This document shows, piece by piece, positions 22,052-33,309 of a DNA stretch of 64,000 nucleotides. The notes under the pieces were generated by a model, which had not been told where the DNA came from, did no database searches, and was given only the letters and a program-made list of their open reading frames with translations. Both the position numbers and the translations under genes were made by a program. The stretch is from Spiroplasma culicicola AES-1 (GTDB lineage Bacteria > Bacillota_I > Bacilli_A > Mycoplasmatales > Mycoplasmataceae), in NCBI RefSeq assembly GCF_000565175.1, contig NZ_CP006681.1, forward strand, positions 930,001-994,000. The letters run 5' to 3'. Position 1 is the stretch's first letter; every line of letters starts with the position of its first letter.

Positions 22052-22930
22052 CTATAAAGCATGTTGTTCAATACTAAAGAAGTTAACATCAATCATGAAA
22101 TGTTCAACAATTGATTCAACAAATTCTGGATCTGTTAAGATTGAAAGTTCTTCATTTGCTAAAACATGTGAATATATTTTATCTGTTAAAATATCAATTA
22201 AGTAATTTTGGAAATCAAAGTTTTCTTCGATTTTTTGTCCACCTACTTTTTCAACATTTTCTTTTCAGTTTTCAACAAAGAATGAATATTGACCAATTAC
22301 AATTTTTTTAACTTCATTTCTTAATTTTGCATATAAACTTTTTTCAGGTCCAACTGCAAGAGTATTTTCTTTTGTTAATACATCTTTTACTTTTGCAACA
22401 GCATTTTCAATGCTATCAATTTCAATTACATATTGATATTGATGTTTCAAAGGAATTTCTAATAAAGCTTTGTCTAATCTTTGTTTGATAATGTCTTCTT
22501 GTTCTGTTCCTCTTGATCTTAATCTTTGTTCAAGAGATTTTAAACTTGGAGGCATTAAGAAGATTGAAACTAAGTTTTCTTTTTTTTCTTTTTTCAACAC
22601 TTGTGTTGCACCAATTACTTCAATTTCTAAAATAACATTTTCACCTTTTGTAATTTTATCGTGCACAGTTTTTCTTGGAGTACCATAATAGTTTCCAATG
22701 AATTCTGCATGCTCAATTAATTCGTTATGTTGAATTGCATCTTTAAATGTATCTTTATCCACAAAGAAATAATCTACTCCGTCAACTTCACCAGGTCTAG
22801 CCTGTCTTGTAGTCATAGAAACTGATTGAACTAAGTTTAAACTTTTATCTTGTCTTAAAGCTTTGTTAACAGTTCCCTTTCCTACTCCTGATGGTCCTGA
22901 AAGAATAATAATTTTACCTTTTTTATTCAT
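22052..22930 (-). CDS. gmk: Guanylate kinase with C-terminal extension
   Basis: Phosphorylates GMP to GDP with ATP. 292 residues. The kinase core (1-205) shows the P-loop LSGPSGVGKGT, SMTTRQARPGEVDGVDYFFV (GMP site) and the lid RLRSRGTEQEDII. After the usual end a TGA tryptophan leads into about 80 further residues (KENVEKVGGQKIEENFDF onward) that bacterial Gmk proteins such as the E. coli one lack; this part is acidic and helical and ends in FSIEQHAL. Start ATG 22930 follows AGAGGG and overlaps rsmD by 8 bp; an upstream start at 22963 would run deep into rsmD. Confidence 0.93.
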
Positions 22931-23498
22931 CTTGATCGCCCTCTTTTTCATTTCGTAAAACATAAAGATGTTTATTTTTATATTCTTTATATTTTAATAA
23001 TTCAAGAAAATCCAATTGGGTTAAATCCAAAGGACTCTCTGATTCTGTTATTACTATACCATAATTATTTAAAATTTTGGAATCATTAATATAGTTGAAA
23101 AAATCATAATAGTATTGTACCTGTGCAAATGGGGGATCTAAATAAATTAAGTCAATATAAATATTATTTGATTTTAAATATTTTAAAACTTGTCCATAAT
23201 CTAAATTTAATAATTGATATTCATTGCTATCAATATTGTATAAATTTTCTTTAATAATTTCTAACGCTGGTTTATAATGATCGTTAATGTAGGCAAATTT
23301 AATTCCTCTTGATAAACCTTCAATTGATAAAGCACCACTTCCACCAAATAAATCTAAACTAGTTTTATTTTCAAAAATAAAATAATTATTTAAAATATTA
23401 AACATGTCTTCTTTAACTCTTGCAGTTGTTGGTCTTGTGTTTTGACCTTCAAGAGTTTTTAAATGTCTTCCACGATACTTACCACTAATTACTTTCAT
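22923..23498 (-). CDS. rsmD: 16S rRNA (guanine-966-N2)-methyltransferase RsmD
   Basis: SAM-dependent N2 methylation of G966 in 16S rRNA. 191 residues, standard length. MKVISGKYRGRHL, RPTTARVKEDMFNIL, DLFGGSGALSIEGLSRG (SAM loop) and IYLDPPFAQ (NPPF/DPPF catalytic motif) identify it. It lies at the head of the gmk-rsmB operon and overlaps gmk by 8 bp. Confidence 0.95.
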   Translation of the reverse strand: MKVISGKYRGRHLKTLEGQNTRPTTARVKEDMFNILNNYFIFENKTSLDLFGGSGALSIEGLSRGIKFAYINDHYKPALEIIKENLYNIDSNEYQLLNLDYGQVLKYLKSNNIYIDLIYLDPPFAQVQYYYDFFNYINDSKILNNYGIVITESESPLDLTQLDFLELLKYKEYKNKHLYVLRNEKEGDQDE

Positions 23499-23587
23499 AA
23501 ATTAAACCAACCTTTCAATTATTTCTATAATTAATATAAACTAAATAAAATAATTTTTGAGATATAATCAAAATTGAGGTAAAAAAA

Positions 23588-24196
23588 ATGAAATTAGATA
23601 TTACAAAAGACTTATTACAAACTGAAATTCCAACTAACAAGTGATTATGAAAAGATAGTCAACCAGAAGTGATTCGCAATCAAAGTGTTGATGTAGCTTT
23701 ACCACTAAATGAAGAACATACTCTTGTAATGCAAAAATTAATTGATTTTGTACGTTATTCACAAGATGGTGAACTAAATCAAAAAACTAATTCAGATTAT
23801 TTACGCCCTGCTGTTGGACTTGCAGCTCCCCAAATCGGAAGCAATACAAATATGTTCTTTGTTCGTTTTGAATGAGATGAAGAAAATGGAGATGTTGAAG
23901 AGTTTGCAATGATTAATCCAAAAATAATTGCACAAAGTGAACAAATCACCTATTTGAATGGTGGTGAAGGTTGTTTGAGTGTTGATGTTGATCAACATGG
24001 AATTGTACCAAGAAGTTATAAAATCCAAGTAACAGGTTATGAATGACTAACTGAACAAGAAGTGACATTAACTTTACGTGGTTATCAAGCAATTGTTTTT
24101 CAACATGAAATTGAACACAATCATGGAAAACTATATTATGATCGAATTAATCAAAAAGATCCCCAGCTTACAGAAGAAAATTGAATCATGATTTAA
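23588..24196 (+). CDS. def: Peptide deformylase
   Basis: Removes the formyl group from new proteins. 202 residues. The three family motifs are present: [15 protein letters not shown] (metal Cys) and QHEIEH (HExxH metal site; the commoner form is HEIDH). TGA codons fill four tryptophan positions. A ribosome site GAGG precedes the ATG. It is divergent from rsmD. Confidence 0.95.
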
Positions 24197-24222
24197 AAAG
24201 GCAAAACTATCGCCTTTTTTAT
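24195..24222 (+). terminator. def terminator
   Basis: AAAAAGGC / GCCTTTTTT stem directly after the def stop, with T-rich tail. The following 150 bp to rnjA contain only AT-rich promoter-like sequence (for example TTGATAAAATATAAC near 24251). Confidence 0.7.
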
Positions 24223-24378
24223 TTATTTTTTTTATATTTTTAAATCTTTATTTGATAAAATATAACTAACGAAAATTCTGTTCTAAAATTAGTGATTGAA
24301 TAATATTTAAAACAATTTAATAATTAAAAAAATTATTTTTTTTAGAGCAAATTTTTTGTACCAAATAGGAGAAATATA

Positions 24379-26166
24379 ATGGAAAAGAAAGATTCAAAGG
24401 TTGTAAGCATTGTTGCTGATCTTGAAGCAAAAATCGAGATTAAAAAAATGCCTAGCAATTCTGATCCAATAAAGAAAAAGTTAGAATCTGCACCTCATCC
24501 AACTAAAGTATTTGCTTTAGGAGGTCTTGAAGAGGTCGGAAAAAATACTTATTGTATTGAATACGATGATGAAATTATTATGATTGATGCTGGGGTCAAA
24601 TTCCCTGATGCAACTCAACTTGGAGTTAGCGCTGTAGTGCCTGATTTTAGTTATTTAGTTGAAAATAATTCAAAACTAAAAGGACTATTTATCACTCACG
24701 GTCATGAAGATCATATTGGTGGAATCCCCTATTTATTACAACAAGTTGATGTACCTGTAATCTATGCCCCAGAATTAGCTGCTGCATTGATTCGTGATAG
24801 ATTAAAAGAATATAAATTACAAAATAAAACAGTTGTAAAAGAATATGTTGAAAATGATGTTTATGGAACAAAAAATTTCACAGTTCAATTTGCAGCAGTT
24901 AACCACTCAATTCCTGATGCATTTGGAATTCATGTTTCAACTCCAAATGGAGCAATCTTCTCAACAGGAGATTATAAATTTGACTGAACTCCACTTGGAC
25001 ATAGCGCCAATATTTCAAGATTAAGTCAATGAGGAAATGAAGGAATTGAATTATTAATGGCAGATTCAACAAATGCTGAAGTTGAAGGTTATACTTTAGG
25101 AGAAAGAAAAGTTATTCAAAATATTGATACACATTTCTTAAAAGCAAAAGGAAGAATTATTATTGCTTCATTTGCTTCTAATGTTCACCGTATTCAACAT
25201 ATTATTGAATTGGCAAACAAATATGGTAGAAGAATTCTTGTTATTGGAAGAAGTTTAGAAAGAATTATTAAAATAATTCGTCAAATGGGTCATTTAAATA
25301 TTAATGACAAAATGTTCATTAAAGCAAATGACATTGAAAACTATCCAAAAAATCAAATTATGATTTTATGTACAGGAAGTCAAGGTGAACCAATGGCTGC
25401 TCTTTCAAGAATTGCACGAATTGAACACCCAACAATTAAATTAATTCCAGGAGATACAGTTATTATGTCTTCTTCTCCAATTCCAGGAAACAGAGCTGAT
25501 GTTGAAAATGTTGTCAACAAGCTAACAAAAATTGGAGCAATTGTAATTGAAAATAATACAGAACAAAAAATTCATACTTCTGGACATGCAAGTCAAGAAG
25601 AACAAAAATTATTATTTACATTATTAAAACCAAGATGTTTTATGCCAATGCATGGTGAGTATCGTATGTTAAAAGTTCACGGAGATACAGCAACAAAAGT
25701 AAATGTTAAACCACATAATGTCTTTGTTGTTGCAAACGGTGATCAAATCTTATTACATAATGGTCAATCAGAAGTTGGTAAAAGAATACCTGCTGAAGCT
25801 GTCTTTATTGATGGAAAAGACATGACAGGAAAAGCAAGTAACGTTATTCGTGAAAGAAACATTCTAAGTCGTGATGGGCTAATGGCTGTAATCATCTCAA
25901 TTGATTCACAAGCTAATAAATTGTCTGCACCTCCAAGAATTGTTTCAAGAGGAAGTTTCTATGTAAGAGACAGTGGAAACGTTATTGCTGAATCAATTAA
26001 TATCGTAACACAAGCTGTTTTGGGAGTTTTAAATTCATCAAAACCAACTTTTGGAGCAATCAAAGCAGCAGTTAAGGAAAATCTTTCTCCTTTTATCTTT
26101 AGATATAAGAGAAGAAATCCTTTAATTATTCCAGTTATCTTAAATAAAAAAATTGAAGGGAAATAG
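24379..26166 (+). CDS. rnjA: Ribonuclease J
   Basis: Metallo-beta-lactamase/beta-CASP exo- and endoribonuclease that drives mRNA decay and rRNA maturation in Gram-positive lineages and mollicutes. 595 residues. The N-terminal extension is short and charged; ALGGLEEVGKNTY starts the catalytic core, THGHEDHIGG gives the metal ligands (about residues 105-114), and GDTVIMSSSPIPGN and HTSGHASQEE are beta-CASP motifs. Two TGA tryptophans (near residues 204 and 220). The ribosome site is AGGAG. The downstream permease ATG is only 3 bp after the stop, so the two are cotranscribed. Confidence 0.96.
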
Positions 26167-26169
26167 AAA

Positions 26170-27687
26170 ATGAAAACAAAAAGTGAACAACTAAGTTTAT
26201 TTAATATCATTTGAATTGGATTTTGTTTTATTGCAGGAATTACATTTACTGCTAGTTTTGCAGCCATTCTTGGAAATGATGGTGTAGGACTACATATATA
26301 CTGAATATTTGCTGTAATTGGTGTTATTGCTTTTATGTGTGCTTGATCTTTTGGAAAATTAGTTCAAGTTCACCCTGAAGCTAATGGTGGAGGAAGCCAA
26401 TATACAAGAGTTGCCTTTGGTAAATTCTGAGGTCTTGTAATGGGATTATTAAATTATGCAGTAATTCCAGTTATTGGTATGGCCTTATTAGTTTCAATGA
26501 TAAGAGCAAACTTTGATGGTGGAGAATTTAACCTTGTAGGTTATAAAGATGGTGAATGAGGTCAATGAGGATCATGAGGTAGCTTATACTTAGATTTAAT
26601 TTCATATGCTTTATACATATTTGCTATCACAATCATTTTTTTAGGATTAAAAAAATATAAAATATTTTCAACAATTATTGGATATTCAACTTGAGGTTTA
26701 ACTATCATTTTAATGATTTTTGGATTAGTTGGAGGTTCAATGAACCTTATTGATGGAAACAATGGTTTCGAACACCAACAAGGTGCACAATTAGGTTTTG
26801 ACAACTTTGCATCAACATTTACAACTTGTTTCTTTGCATTCTGTGGAATTGAAACTTTTATTACTACAGGAAAAAATATAAAAGATAGAAACAAAAATAT
26901 GCCCATTGCAATTATTGTAATCTTAATCTTAACAACATTGTTCTACATTATCTTTACTGCAATTATAATGATGGCAGTAACAGTCGATTTTGAAGGAAAT
27001 CCAAATATGCAAATATTTGATGCCTTTAATAATGATTTCTTAAAAACATTTGGACCAATTTTAGTAGTTGTATGTACAATTTTAATGAGATTTAACTCTT
27101 CACTACAAATTACATTATTTGGTGGAGCAACACTTGAACCACTTGCAAGTCAAAAAATGTTGCCAGGTGCTTTAAATAGAGAAAATAAAGATAATATTCC
27201 TGTAGCTGGAGTTTTAGCAACTGGATCATTATTTACATTTACATTTATTTTATTTATCTTAATCCCTGATTTAATTCAAGGATTTAGAGGTGAACCAACA
27301 CCATTTAACTATGGTACACTTGCAAGTTGTGCTTCAATTATCTTGATTTCAATCTACTTATTAATAATTGCAGTAGTTATGGTACAAGGAATGCGTAAAA
27401 ACATTAAAGTTCGTGTTTGAGAATACATTGCTTGAACATTAACAACTATCTTCTTAATCTTCATTTTAGCTTTATGAGCAAAAGGTGTTGTTGAAGGATT
27501 TATAAGTAAAGAACTTACAAGTATTATTGCTGGAGCTTTCCAATTATTTTACTTAGTATTAATTGCTTGTGCTGCAATTGGAATCTACTTTGGATACCAT
27601 AAAAAACAAATGGTAAAAATTCAAGAAAATAAAGAAGAATTAAATAAATTACAAGAATACGAAAAAGTATTTACAATTATTAAATAG
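26170..27687 (+). CDS. APC-superfamily amino acid permease
   Basis: 505-residue integral membrane protein with about 12 hydrophobic segments, beginning LFNIIWIGFCFIAGITFTAS. The helix-1 break motif and the GGGSQYTRVAFG segment (re-entrant/helix 2-3 region) fit amino acid-polyamine-organocation transporters; substrate unknown. More than ten tryptophans are TGA. A cytosolic charged tail (QENKEELNKLQEYEKV) ends it. It forms a two-gene unit with rnjA. Confidence 0.88.
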
Positions 27688-27691
27688 TTAT

Positions 27692-27719
27692 AAAAACATT
27701 CACATAGTGAATGTTTTTT
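27692..27719 (+). terminator. Terminator of the rnjA-permease operon
   Basis: AAAAACATTCAC / GTGAATGTTTTT with a 3-nt loop and T tail. Confidence 0.85.
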
Positions 27720-27773
27720 CTTTATTTTAAAGATATAATTATACAAATAAGTGTTAAGGGGGATATGATTTTT

Positions 27774-28787
27774 ATGAAAAAATTACTTTATGTATTATCA
27801 AGTGTTGCACTAACAACTAGTGTTGCTGCTCCAATCGTCATTTTTTCATTACGCGATGACGAAAATGTTCCTGAAACCATAATTGCTAAAGAATTTTCAT
27901 ACTCAAATGATCTTTCAAAAATAAAAAATGATGGTAAACCCTTAATAGGTTCACATGATATTGAAGTTGAAGGATTGCAATCTGTAATTAATGATATTAA
28001 AAAAACAGGTGCAGATCTTAAATCAAACAAATACAAATTAACTTATGTAGAAACAAAGTTAGATACAGTTACTTTCCCTTCAATTAATCCTCACTTTGAT
28101 ATCAATCGTTTTAATGAAATTCTAAATAAAGATAATAAATATATAAAAGTTATTAATCATCGTTTTGAGATTTCACAGATTTCTGCAGGAAATGGAAATG
28201 CTCAAGAAGAATATTCAATTACTTTACTAGCTGATTTTGAAGTTAGAAATAATGAAGATGACGATCCTAAGTTCTTTAGAAATGTTAGAGTAACTGAAGT
28301 GCCTTCTTATAGACCATATACAGATATCGAAAAAACTTTAAAAGTACACAAAAATACTTTAACAGTTGAATACACTATTATCATTGATATTAGTCATGTT
28401 GATAATGGTCCATATATTGGAATAAAAATGCCTGAAGAAGGAGTAGTATACTATGTAAGTCAGGTCTTACAACGTTTTAATGGTAATGCACAAAATCCTC
28501 CAAACCCAGAAGATCAACAAATAGCAAAAGAACTACAAGCTAAAATCTTGAAATATATCAATGAAGTTCATGATATTAAACTAGCTACAATTGATACACC
28601 AATTGTAGAAGTTTGAAGTGCTATTGAAAATGAAAAAGGCAAATATGAACTGGGTCGTAAATTAGAAAACAATTACGAATTAGACTATGATATAAACCCC
28701 TACTTCTACCTTGCAATTACAAGCAAAAATGAAGCAATTGGAACTCATTATGTATTAATTGGTAACTCTAAATCAGCCGTTGACTAA
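27774..28787 (+). CDS. Secreted or surface protein of unknown function
   Basis: No family recognised. 337 residues with a signal sequence MKKLLYVLSSVALTTSVAAP lacking a lipobox cysteine. The mature part is acidic and beta-rich with no further membrane segment. Starts at 27765 and 27774 both lie near a strong AAGGGGG; the second gives the more typical signal peptide. One TGA tryptophan near the end (VEVWSA). It has its own promoter-like region and terminator. Confidence 0.8.
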
Positions 28788-28817
28788 AAATTACACACTA
28801 AGGTGTAATTTTTTTTA
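28786..28817 (+). terminator. Terminator of the 27774-28787 gene
   Basis: AAAAATTACAC / GTGTAATTTTT, overlapping the stop codon, followed by T-rich sequence. Confidence 0.8.
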
Positions 28818-28872
28818 TAAAAATATTTTATAGAAATAATATATATAATATCTTTGAAGGGGGGTCGAAAAT

Positions 28873-29769
28873 ATGTCAAACCCGATCGGTAGAGTCAAAA
28901 CAATGGCATCTTTATTTAACTGATTTGGATTAATTGCCTCAGTATTCTTAGCAGCATTCTTAATCTTTGCATTTTCAAGTCCAGATTGATTAAATCTTAA
29001 AGATCAAAAATTTGAATTTGCATTATGATCTAGTGTAACTATGTTTTTTGCAACTATGAGTATTGCTTTCCAAGCTTACATTATTCACTTCATCAAAACT
29101 AGCGATGATGTAACATTTATAAACAATAGATACATCTTAGTATTGTTCTCATTATCAGTTGGAGGATTATTTACACCATTCATTTTAATGAGTTTGCCAA
29201 ATATTAATGTTAAATCAAGTGTTACTCCAAAAATTTCTATATCTAGAGGTTATGGAATCTCAGCTGCATCATCAGCTGGAGTTGCTATGCTTACATTCGC
29301 TTCTGTTTTAACAGATGGAAATGGTTGAGATACTCTAGCTGCTAATTCAACTGCAAATATTATTTTATGATCTGTTCTTGGAACAATTTTATTCTGAGGT
29401 TTAATCAATATTATTTTATTTGTTGGTAAAAATGCTCTAGTAAGATACGAAAACTCAAACGGTTCAAGAGCAATTATGAACTTTATAGCATTCTTCAATT
29501 TAATTTTTGCAACTATTGTATTAATATGAATCTTAATTTGATCTGTATTAACAATCTTAAATGCAATTGCGTCATTATTTGATAGACAACGTGGTTTCTT
29601 TAGTTCATTATTTAACTTTATGTATGTTTCAATGATTATTACAAGACAATTATTTATCATGTATACAGCTTGACATTGTATTAAAGGAATTTGAGCAAAA
29701 CAAGGCGAATTTGAATACAATGCTTACTCAAAATTGAGTGAAAAAGAAAATAGCTTCAATAAAGCTTAA
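28873..29769 (+). CDS. Polytopic membrane protein of unknown function
   Basis: 298 residues with about seven hydrophobic segments (first at about 15-38) and a charged C-terminus. No family recognised. Tryptophans are mostly TGA. The ribosome site is an unusually strong AAGGGGGG-type run before the ATG. It stands between two terminators, so it is a single-gene unit. Confidence 0.8.
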
Positions 29770-29792
29770 AAAATAAATTAAAAAATTTTCAT

Positions 29793-29826
29793 AAAAACTC
29801 TTCTATAAAACTAGAAGAGTTTTTAT
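29793..29826 (+). terminator. Terminator of the 28873-29769 gene
   Basis: AAAAACTCTTCTA / TAGAAGAGTTTTT with a 6-nt loop. Confidence 0.85.
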
Positions 29827-29875
29827 TTTAAATTAATTTTTTTAAGATAAAATCTTTATCAAGGAGAGAAATAAT

Positions 29876-31117
29876 ATGAATAAAAATATTGATAATAGAA
29901 TACTTGATTCATTAAAAAATGAATTGAATAGACAAAAAAACCACATTGAATTAATTGCCTCTGAAAATTATGTTTCTCCAGCAATTTTACAATTAAATGG
30001 TTCTGTTTTAACAAATAAATATGCTGAGGGTTATCCTGGAAAACGCTACTATGGGGGTTGTCAATTTATTGATGAAATTGAAAGTTATGGAATTGAACTG
30101 GCCAAGAAATTATTTAATGCAGACCATGCAAACTTACAACCTCATTCAGGTAGTCAAGCAAATGAAGCAGCCTATAAAACTCTTCTAAATCCAGGGGATA
30201 AAGTTTTATCAATGAGTTTAGATGCTGGAGGCCATTTAACACATGGATATAATATTAATTTTTCAGGTCAACTATATGATTTTGTATTTTACAAAGTCAA
30301 TCGTGAAACTGAAGAAATTGACTATAATGAAGTTGAAAAATTAGCTTTAGAACATCGACCAAAATTAATATTGGCTGGAGCAAGTAGTTATACAAAAATT
30401 ATTGATTTTAAACGTTTTAAAGAAATTGCCGATAAAATTGATGCTTACTTTATGGTTGATATGGCCCATATTGCTGGTTTGGTTGCTGGAGGAGTTCATC
30501 CTAACCCCTTCCCCTATGCAGATATTGTAACTTCAACAACTCATAAAACTCTTAGAGGTTCACGTGGAGGAATTGTTTTATGTAAAGAACAATTTAGCAA
30601 AAAATTAGATAGTGCAGTTTTTCCTGGAATTCAAGGTGGTCCTTTAGAAAACCAAATAGCAGGTAAAGTACAAGCTTTAAGTGAAGCATCAAGTGAAGAA
30701 TTTAAACAATATGCTCAACAAGTTATTAAAAATGCAAAAGCACTTGCAGATACTTTAATGGAAAATAACATTCGTTTAATTGCAAATGGAACGCAAAACC
30801 ACACAGTTATTGTTGAAGTGAAAAACTCATTGGGAGTTACTGGAAAACAAGCTGAATCTATTTTAGAATCAATTGGAATTGTTGTAAATAAAAACATGAT
30901 TCCCTTTGATAGTGAAAAACCAGTCAACACTTCTGGAATTAGACTTGGAAGTGCAGCAATGACAACTAGAGGTTTTAAAGAAAAAGAATTTAAAGCTGTT
31001 GCACAAATCATTGCAAAAGCTCTAAAAGATCACAATGACCAAAATTTAGATCAATTAGCTCAAGAAGTTAAACAATTATGTGATAACTTTCCAATTTATA
31101 CTGATATTAAATACTAA
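29876..31117 (+). CDS. glyA: Serine hydroxymethyltransferase
   Basis: PLP enzyme that converts serine and tetrahydrofolate to glycine and methylene-tetrahydrofolate. 413 residues. [26 protein letters not shown] and the PLP-lysine motif [15 protein letters not shown] are all intact. It has no tryptophan codon. The ribosome site is AAGGAGAG. It is flanked by terminators on both sides, so it is monocistronic. Confidence 0.97.
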   Translation: MNKNIDNRILDSLKNELNRQKNHIELIASENYVSPAILQLNGSVLTNKYAEGYPGKRYYGGCQFIDEIESYGIELAKKLFNADHANLQPHSGSQANEAAYKTLLNPGDKVLSMSLDAGGHLTHGYNINFSGQLYDFVFYKVNRETEEIDYNEVEKLALEHRPKLILAGASSYTKIIDFKRFKEIADKIDAYFMVDMAHIAGLVAGGVHPNPFPYADIVTSTTHKTLRGSRGGIVLCKEQFSKKLDSAVFPGIQGGPLENQIAGKVQALSEASSEEFKQYAQQVIKNAKALADTLMENNIRLIANGTQNHTVIVEVKNSLGVTGKQAESILESIGIVVNKNMIPFDSEKPVNTSGIRLGSAAMTTRGFKEKEFKAVAQIIAKALKDHNDQNLDQLAQEVKQLCDNFPIYTDIKY

Positions 31118-31135
31118 TAATAAAATAAAAAGTTT

Positions 31136-31165
31136 AATACTCATACAAATTTGTATGAGTATTTT
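31136..31165 (+). terminator. glyA terminator
   Basis: ATACTCATACAAATTTGTATGAGTAT palindrome region, arms of about 13 bases, followed by TTTTT. Confidence 0.85.
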
Positions 31166-31174
31166 TATCTTTTA

Positions 31175-31206
31175 ACAAAAAAATGATTTTCGTGTGAAAA
31201 TCATTT
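31175..31206 (-). terminator. Terminator of the 31221-31997 gene
   Basis: AAATGATTTTC / GAAAATCATTT with GTGT loop and a T run on the minus strand; convergent with the glyA terminator. Confidence 0.8.
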
Positions 31207-31220
31207 AAATTTTATATTAA

Positions 31221-31997
31221 TTATTGAGCAGCAGTTTGTGCTTCAGTATAACCATCATATTTTGTTGCTTCTTTATTTACAACTTTTCTATGAGTTCTAA
31301 TACTTGTGTTAATTGTAAATGGAACTACTGCTTGATTTTTAAATTGTTTAATAATATATTTGTATTCTGCTGGTTCTAAATTTGGTTCAGCTAATTCTTC
31401 AATTTTCTTAATCATTTTTTTAAAGATTTTTGATCATCAAAGTCATCCTAAAGCCATTAATAATAAACCTAAGCCACATAATGATGAATAAATATATGCC
31501 AAGTTGTAAATATCTGTATATCCAACAGAAACAACTGTTGCTGCAATGAAAGCTCCTCAGTTTAATAAAACTCCAAATGCAGCTAAAATATGACAATAAA
31601 TTGATCTACTTCAAAAGTTTGTTGCTTGTTGACGAATATCTAAAATATTTGTAAAGTTGTACAACATTAACATTGTACCTTTTTGACTATTTGTATCTTC
31701 ATATCACTTTGGTAAGTGTAATTCTTGATATGCAGATCTATAGTTAAAGTGATTGTTAAATCTTTTTCTTTGTCCATAATATAATTTAATATCGTTGTAC
31801 CCTGTTTGTCTTGAAAGTTTTTCAAATAACTCTTTTTGGTTAATTGATGATTCCCTTTTTTTTGAACTTAGATATACTGAAATGTTGATAGCTGTTGCCA
31901 AAATTACAATAATTGTAATAAAAGTACAACTTGCCAATATGATGTATCTTGCTCAATCTGGAAACATACCATTTTGATCGTTTCAAATTCCGTTCAT
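31221..31997 (-). CDS. Membrane protein of unknown function
   Basis: 258 residues. One membrane helix at about 17-42, a cytosolic or external charged loop (SSKKRESSINQKELFEKLSRQTGY), then two to three helices (about 130-190) and a soluble charged tail ending EAQTAAQ. Several TGA tryptophans, clustered as LGWLWWSK after the last helix. No family recognised. AGGAGAT precedes the ATG. Confidence 0.8.
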
Positions 31998-32025
31998 AAA
32001 AATATCTCCTATTTATTTGTTTATG

Positions 32026-32817
32026 CTAGCTTATCACGTTAAGTAGTATAGTCTCTAATATAATATCATTTTTTTGAATAAATGTTTTAGTTAATAATGT
32101 ATTTTGTTCTACTAAAACAGCAATATTAATGTAGAAATCAACAAAATCAACTTCTTTAAAGGTATTAATATTAAATAAAGTTGACTTATATTGGTTTCGA
32201 TAACTTATTAAAACGTTATTTTGATTTAAATAAAATATATGTTTTGGTTCTTGTGAATCAACTAGGGTTTCTACTAATTGCCAATTTAGATCATATTTTA
32301 ATATTTGAAAATCACTATTCAAAACTATATATAAATCATTAAAACCAATAATTTCAAGGGCTTTAAAATTTAAAGTTTTTACTATTTGAAAATCACTATT
32401 CAAAACTATTACTTGTTCATTCTGATTTAATGCAATTATTTGATCATTAATAACATTCAAAATTTTTGCTTCAACTTTTAAAGTTTGAGATTCATTAATT
32501 AATAAATATTGTTTATTTTCATAGATTGTATAAATTAATTGATTATTATATTTAAAAACATTAATAATTTCACTTTCTAATTTGGTTACAAATTCACATT
32601 CTGTTAAGTTGATGTTATTTTGGTCTCTATTTGTAAAGTCAAAAGGATAAGCTAAAAAATATCGACTTAAATCAGCTTTATTTTTTAAATTTTCAATTAC
32701 TTGTTCAATAGCTATTTTAAAAATTTCCTTATTTACAACTAAATAAAGATCTTGGTCAATTATAAATAAGTTTTTTATTCATCCAGTATTGTCAATTGTT
32801 CTTATATTTCTTTTCAT
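32026..32817 (-). CDS. Unknown protein with short internal repeats (possible beta-propeller-like)
   Basis: 263 residues without signal or membrane segment. The sequence alternates short hydrophobic strands with turns; VLNSDFQIVK and VLNSDFQILK recur 26 residues apart, each encoded by an almost identical 25-bp stretch. This looks like a repeat-type beta protein, but only two repeats are clear. One TGA tryptophan near the start (NTGWIKN). It is divergent from the VOC gene. Confidence 0.7.
32308..32409 (-). repeat. 25-bp direct repeat inside the 32026-32817 gene
   Basis: The string TTGAAAATCACTATTCAAAA recurs about 78 bp apart (near 32311 and 32387), in frame, coding for LNSDFQI twice. It suggests recent duplication within the gene. 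Confidence 0.75.
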
Positions 32818-32909
32818 ATTGTAAGTATAAAATAAAATACTGATATTTTTAATGTATTTACTAAATAAGGTATGATAAGAATGATTAAAAGGAGTCTTAT
32901 TAAAAAGAA

Positions 32910-33269
32910 ATGATAAATCACATTGAAATCTATATATTAGATTATAAAAAAGAACTAAATTTTTGACAAAAGTTGGCCCCAATTTTGCAATTGCCAATAA
33001 TTGATACTTGAATTACAGGTTTTAGAGTTGGTAATCTTTTAACTGGATATATTGCCTTTAATGAAACTAAAATTAACACAATTAATTTTAAGAGAACTAA
33101 TGTTGGTATTAATCATTTAGCCTTTAAAGTTAATAGTTCAAAAGAAGAAATTTATCAAAAATTAAAGAATCAAAATTTTAAAATTCTATATTTAGATAAA
33201 AACTATCCAAATGTTTATGTTGAAAATGAATGAGGTTTAAAAATTGAAATAATTACTGTTGATAAATAA
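32910..33269 (+). CDS. VOC (glyoxalase-like) superfamily protein
   Basis: 119 residues. The layout of a vicinal-oxygen-chelate fold is visible: HIEIYILDYKKELNFWQKLAPIL at the start, GINHLAFKVNSSKEEIYQKLK in the middle, and a last strand GLKIEIITV. The possible metal ligands are His4, His in GINHLAF and Glu near the end. Small metal-dependent lyases, dioxygenases and resistance proteins share this fold, so the reaction cannot be named. The start ATG 32910 is fixed by an in-frame stop 7 bp upstream, although its GGAG is 15 bp away. Confidence 0.78.
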
Positions 33270-33297
33270 AAAAATCACTCATAATGAGTGATTTTTA
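33268..33297. terminator. Bidirectional terminator between VOC gene and pgk
   Basis: AAAATCACTCAT / ATGAGTGATTTT with T runs on both strands, between convergent genes. Confidence 0.85.
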
Positions 33298-33309
33298 AAT
33301 AAATTTAAA

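Noticed and set aside
22931-22963. Upstream start for gmk at 22963
   Set aside because: It would overlap rsmD by 41 bp and lacks a ribosome site, while ATG 22930 gives the standard kinase N-terminus after AGAGGG.
23801-24028. Minus-strand ORF over def
   Set aside because: It lies wholly within the conserved def gene and has no motif or ribosome site.
29827-29875. Riboswitch upstream of glyA
   Set aside because: Only about 50 bp separate the previous terminator from the ATG; too short for a glycine or other riboswitch.
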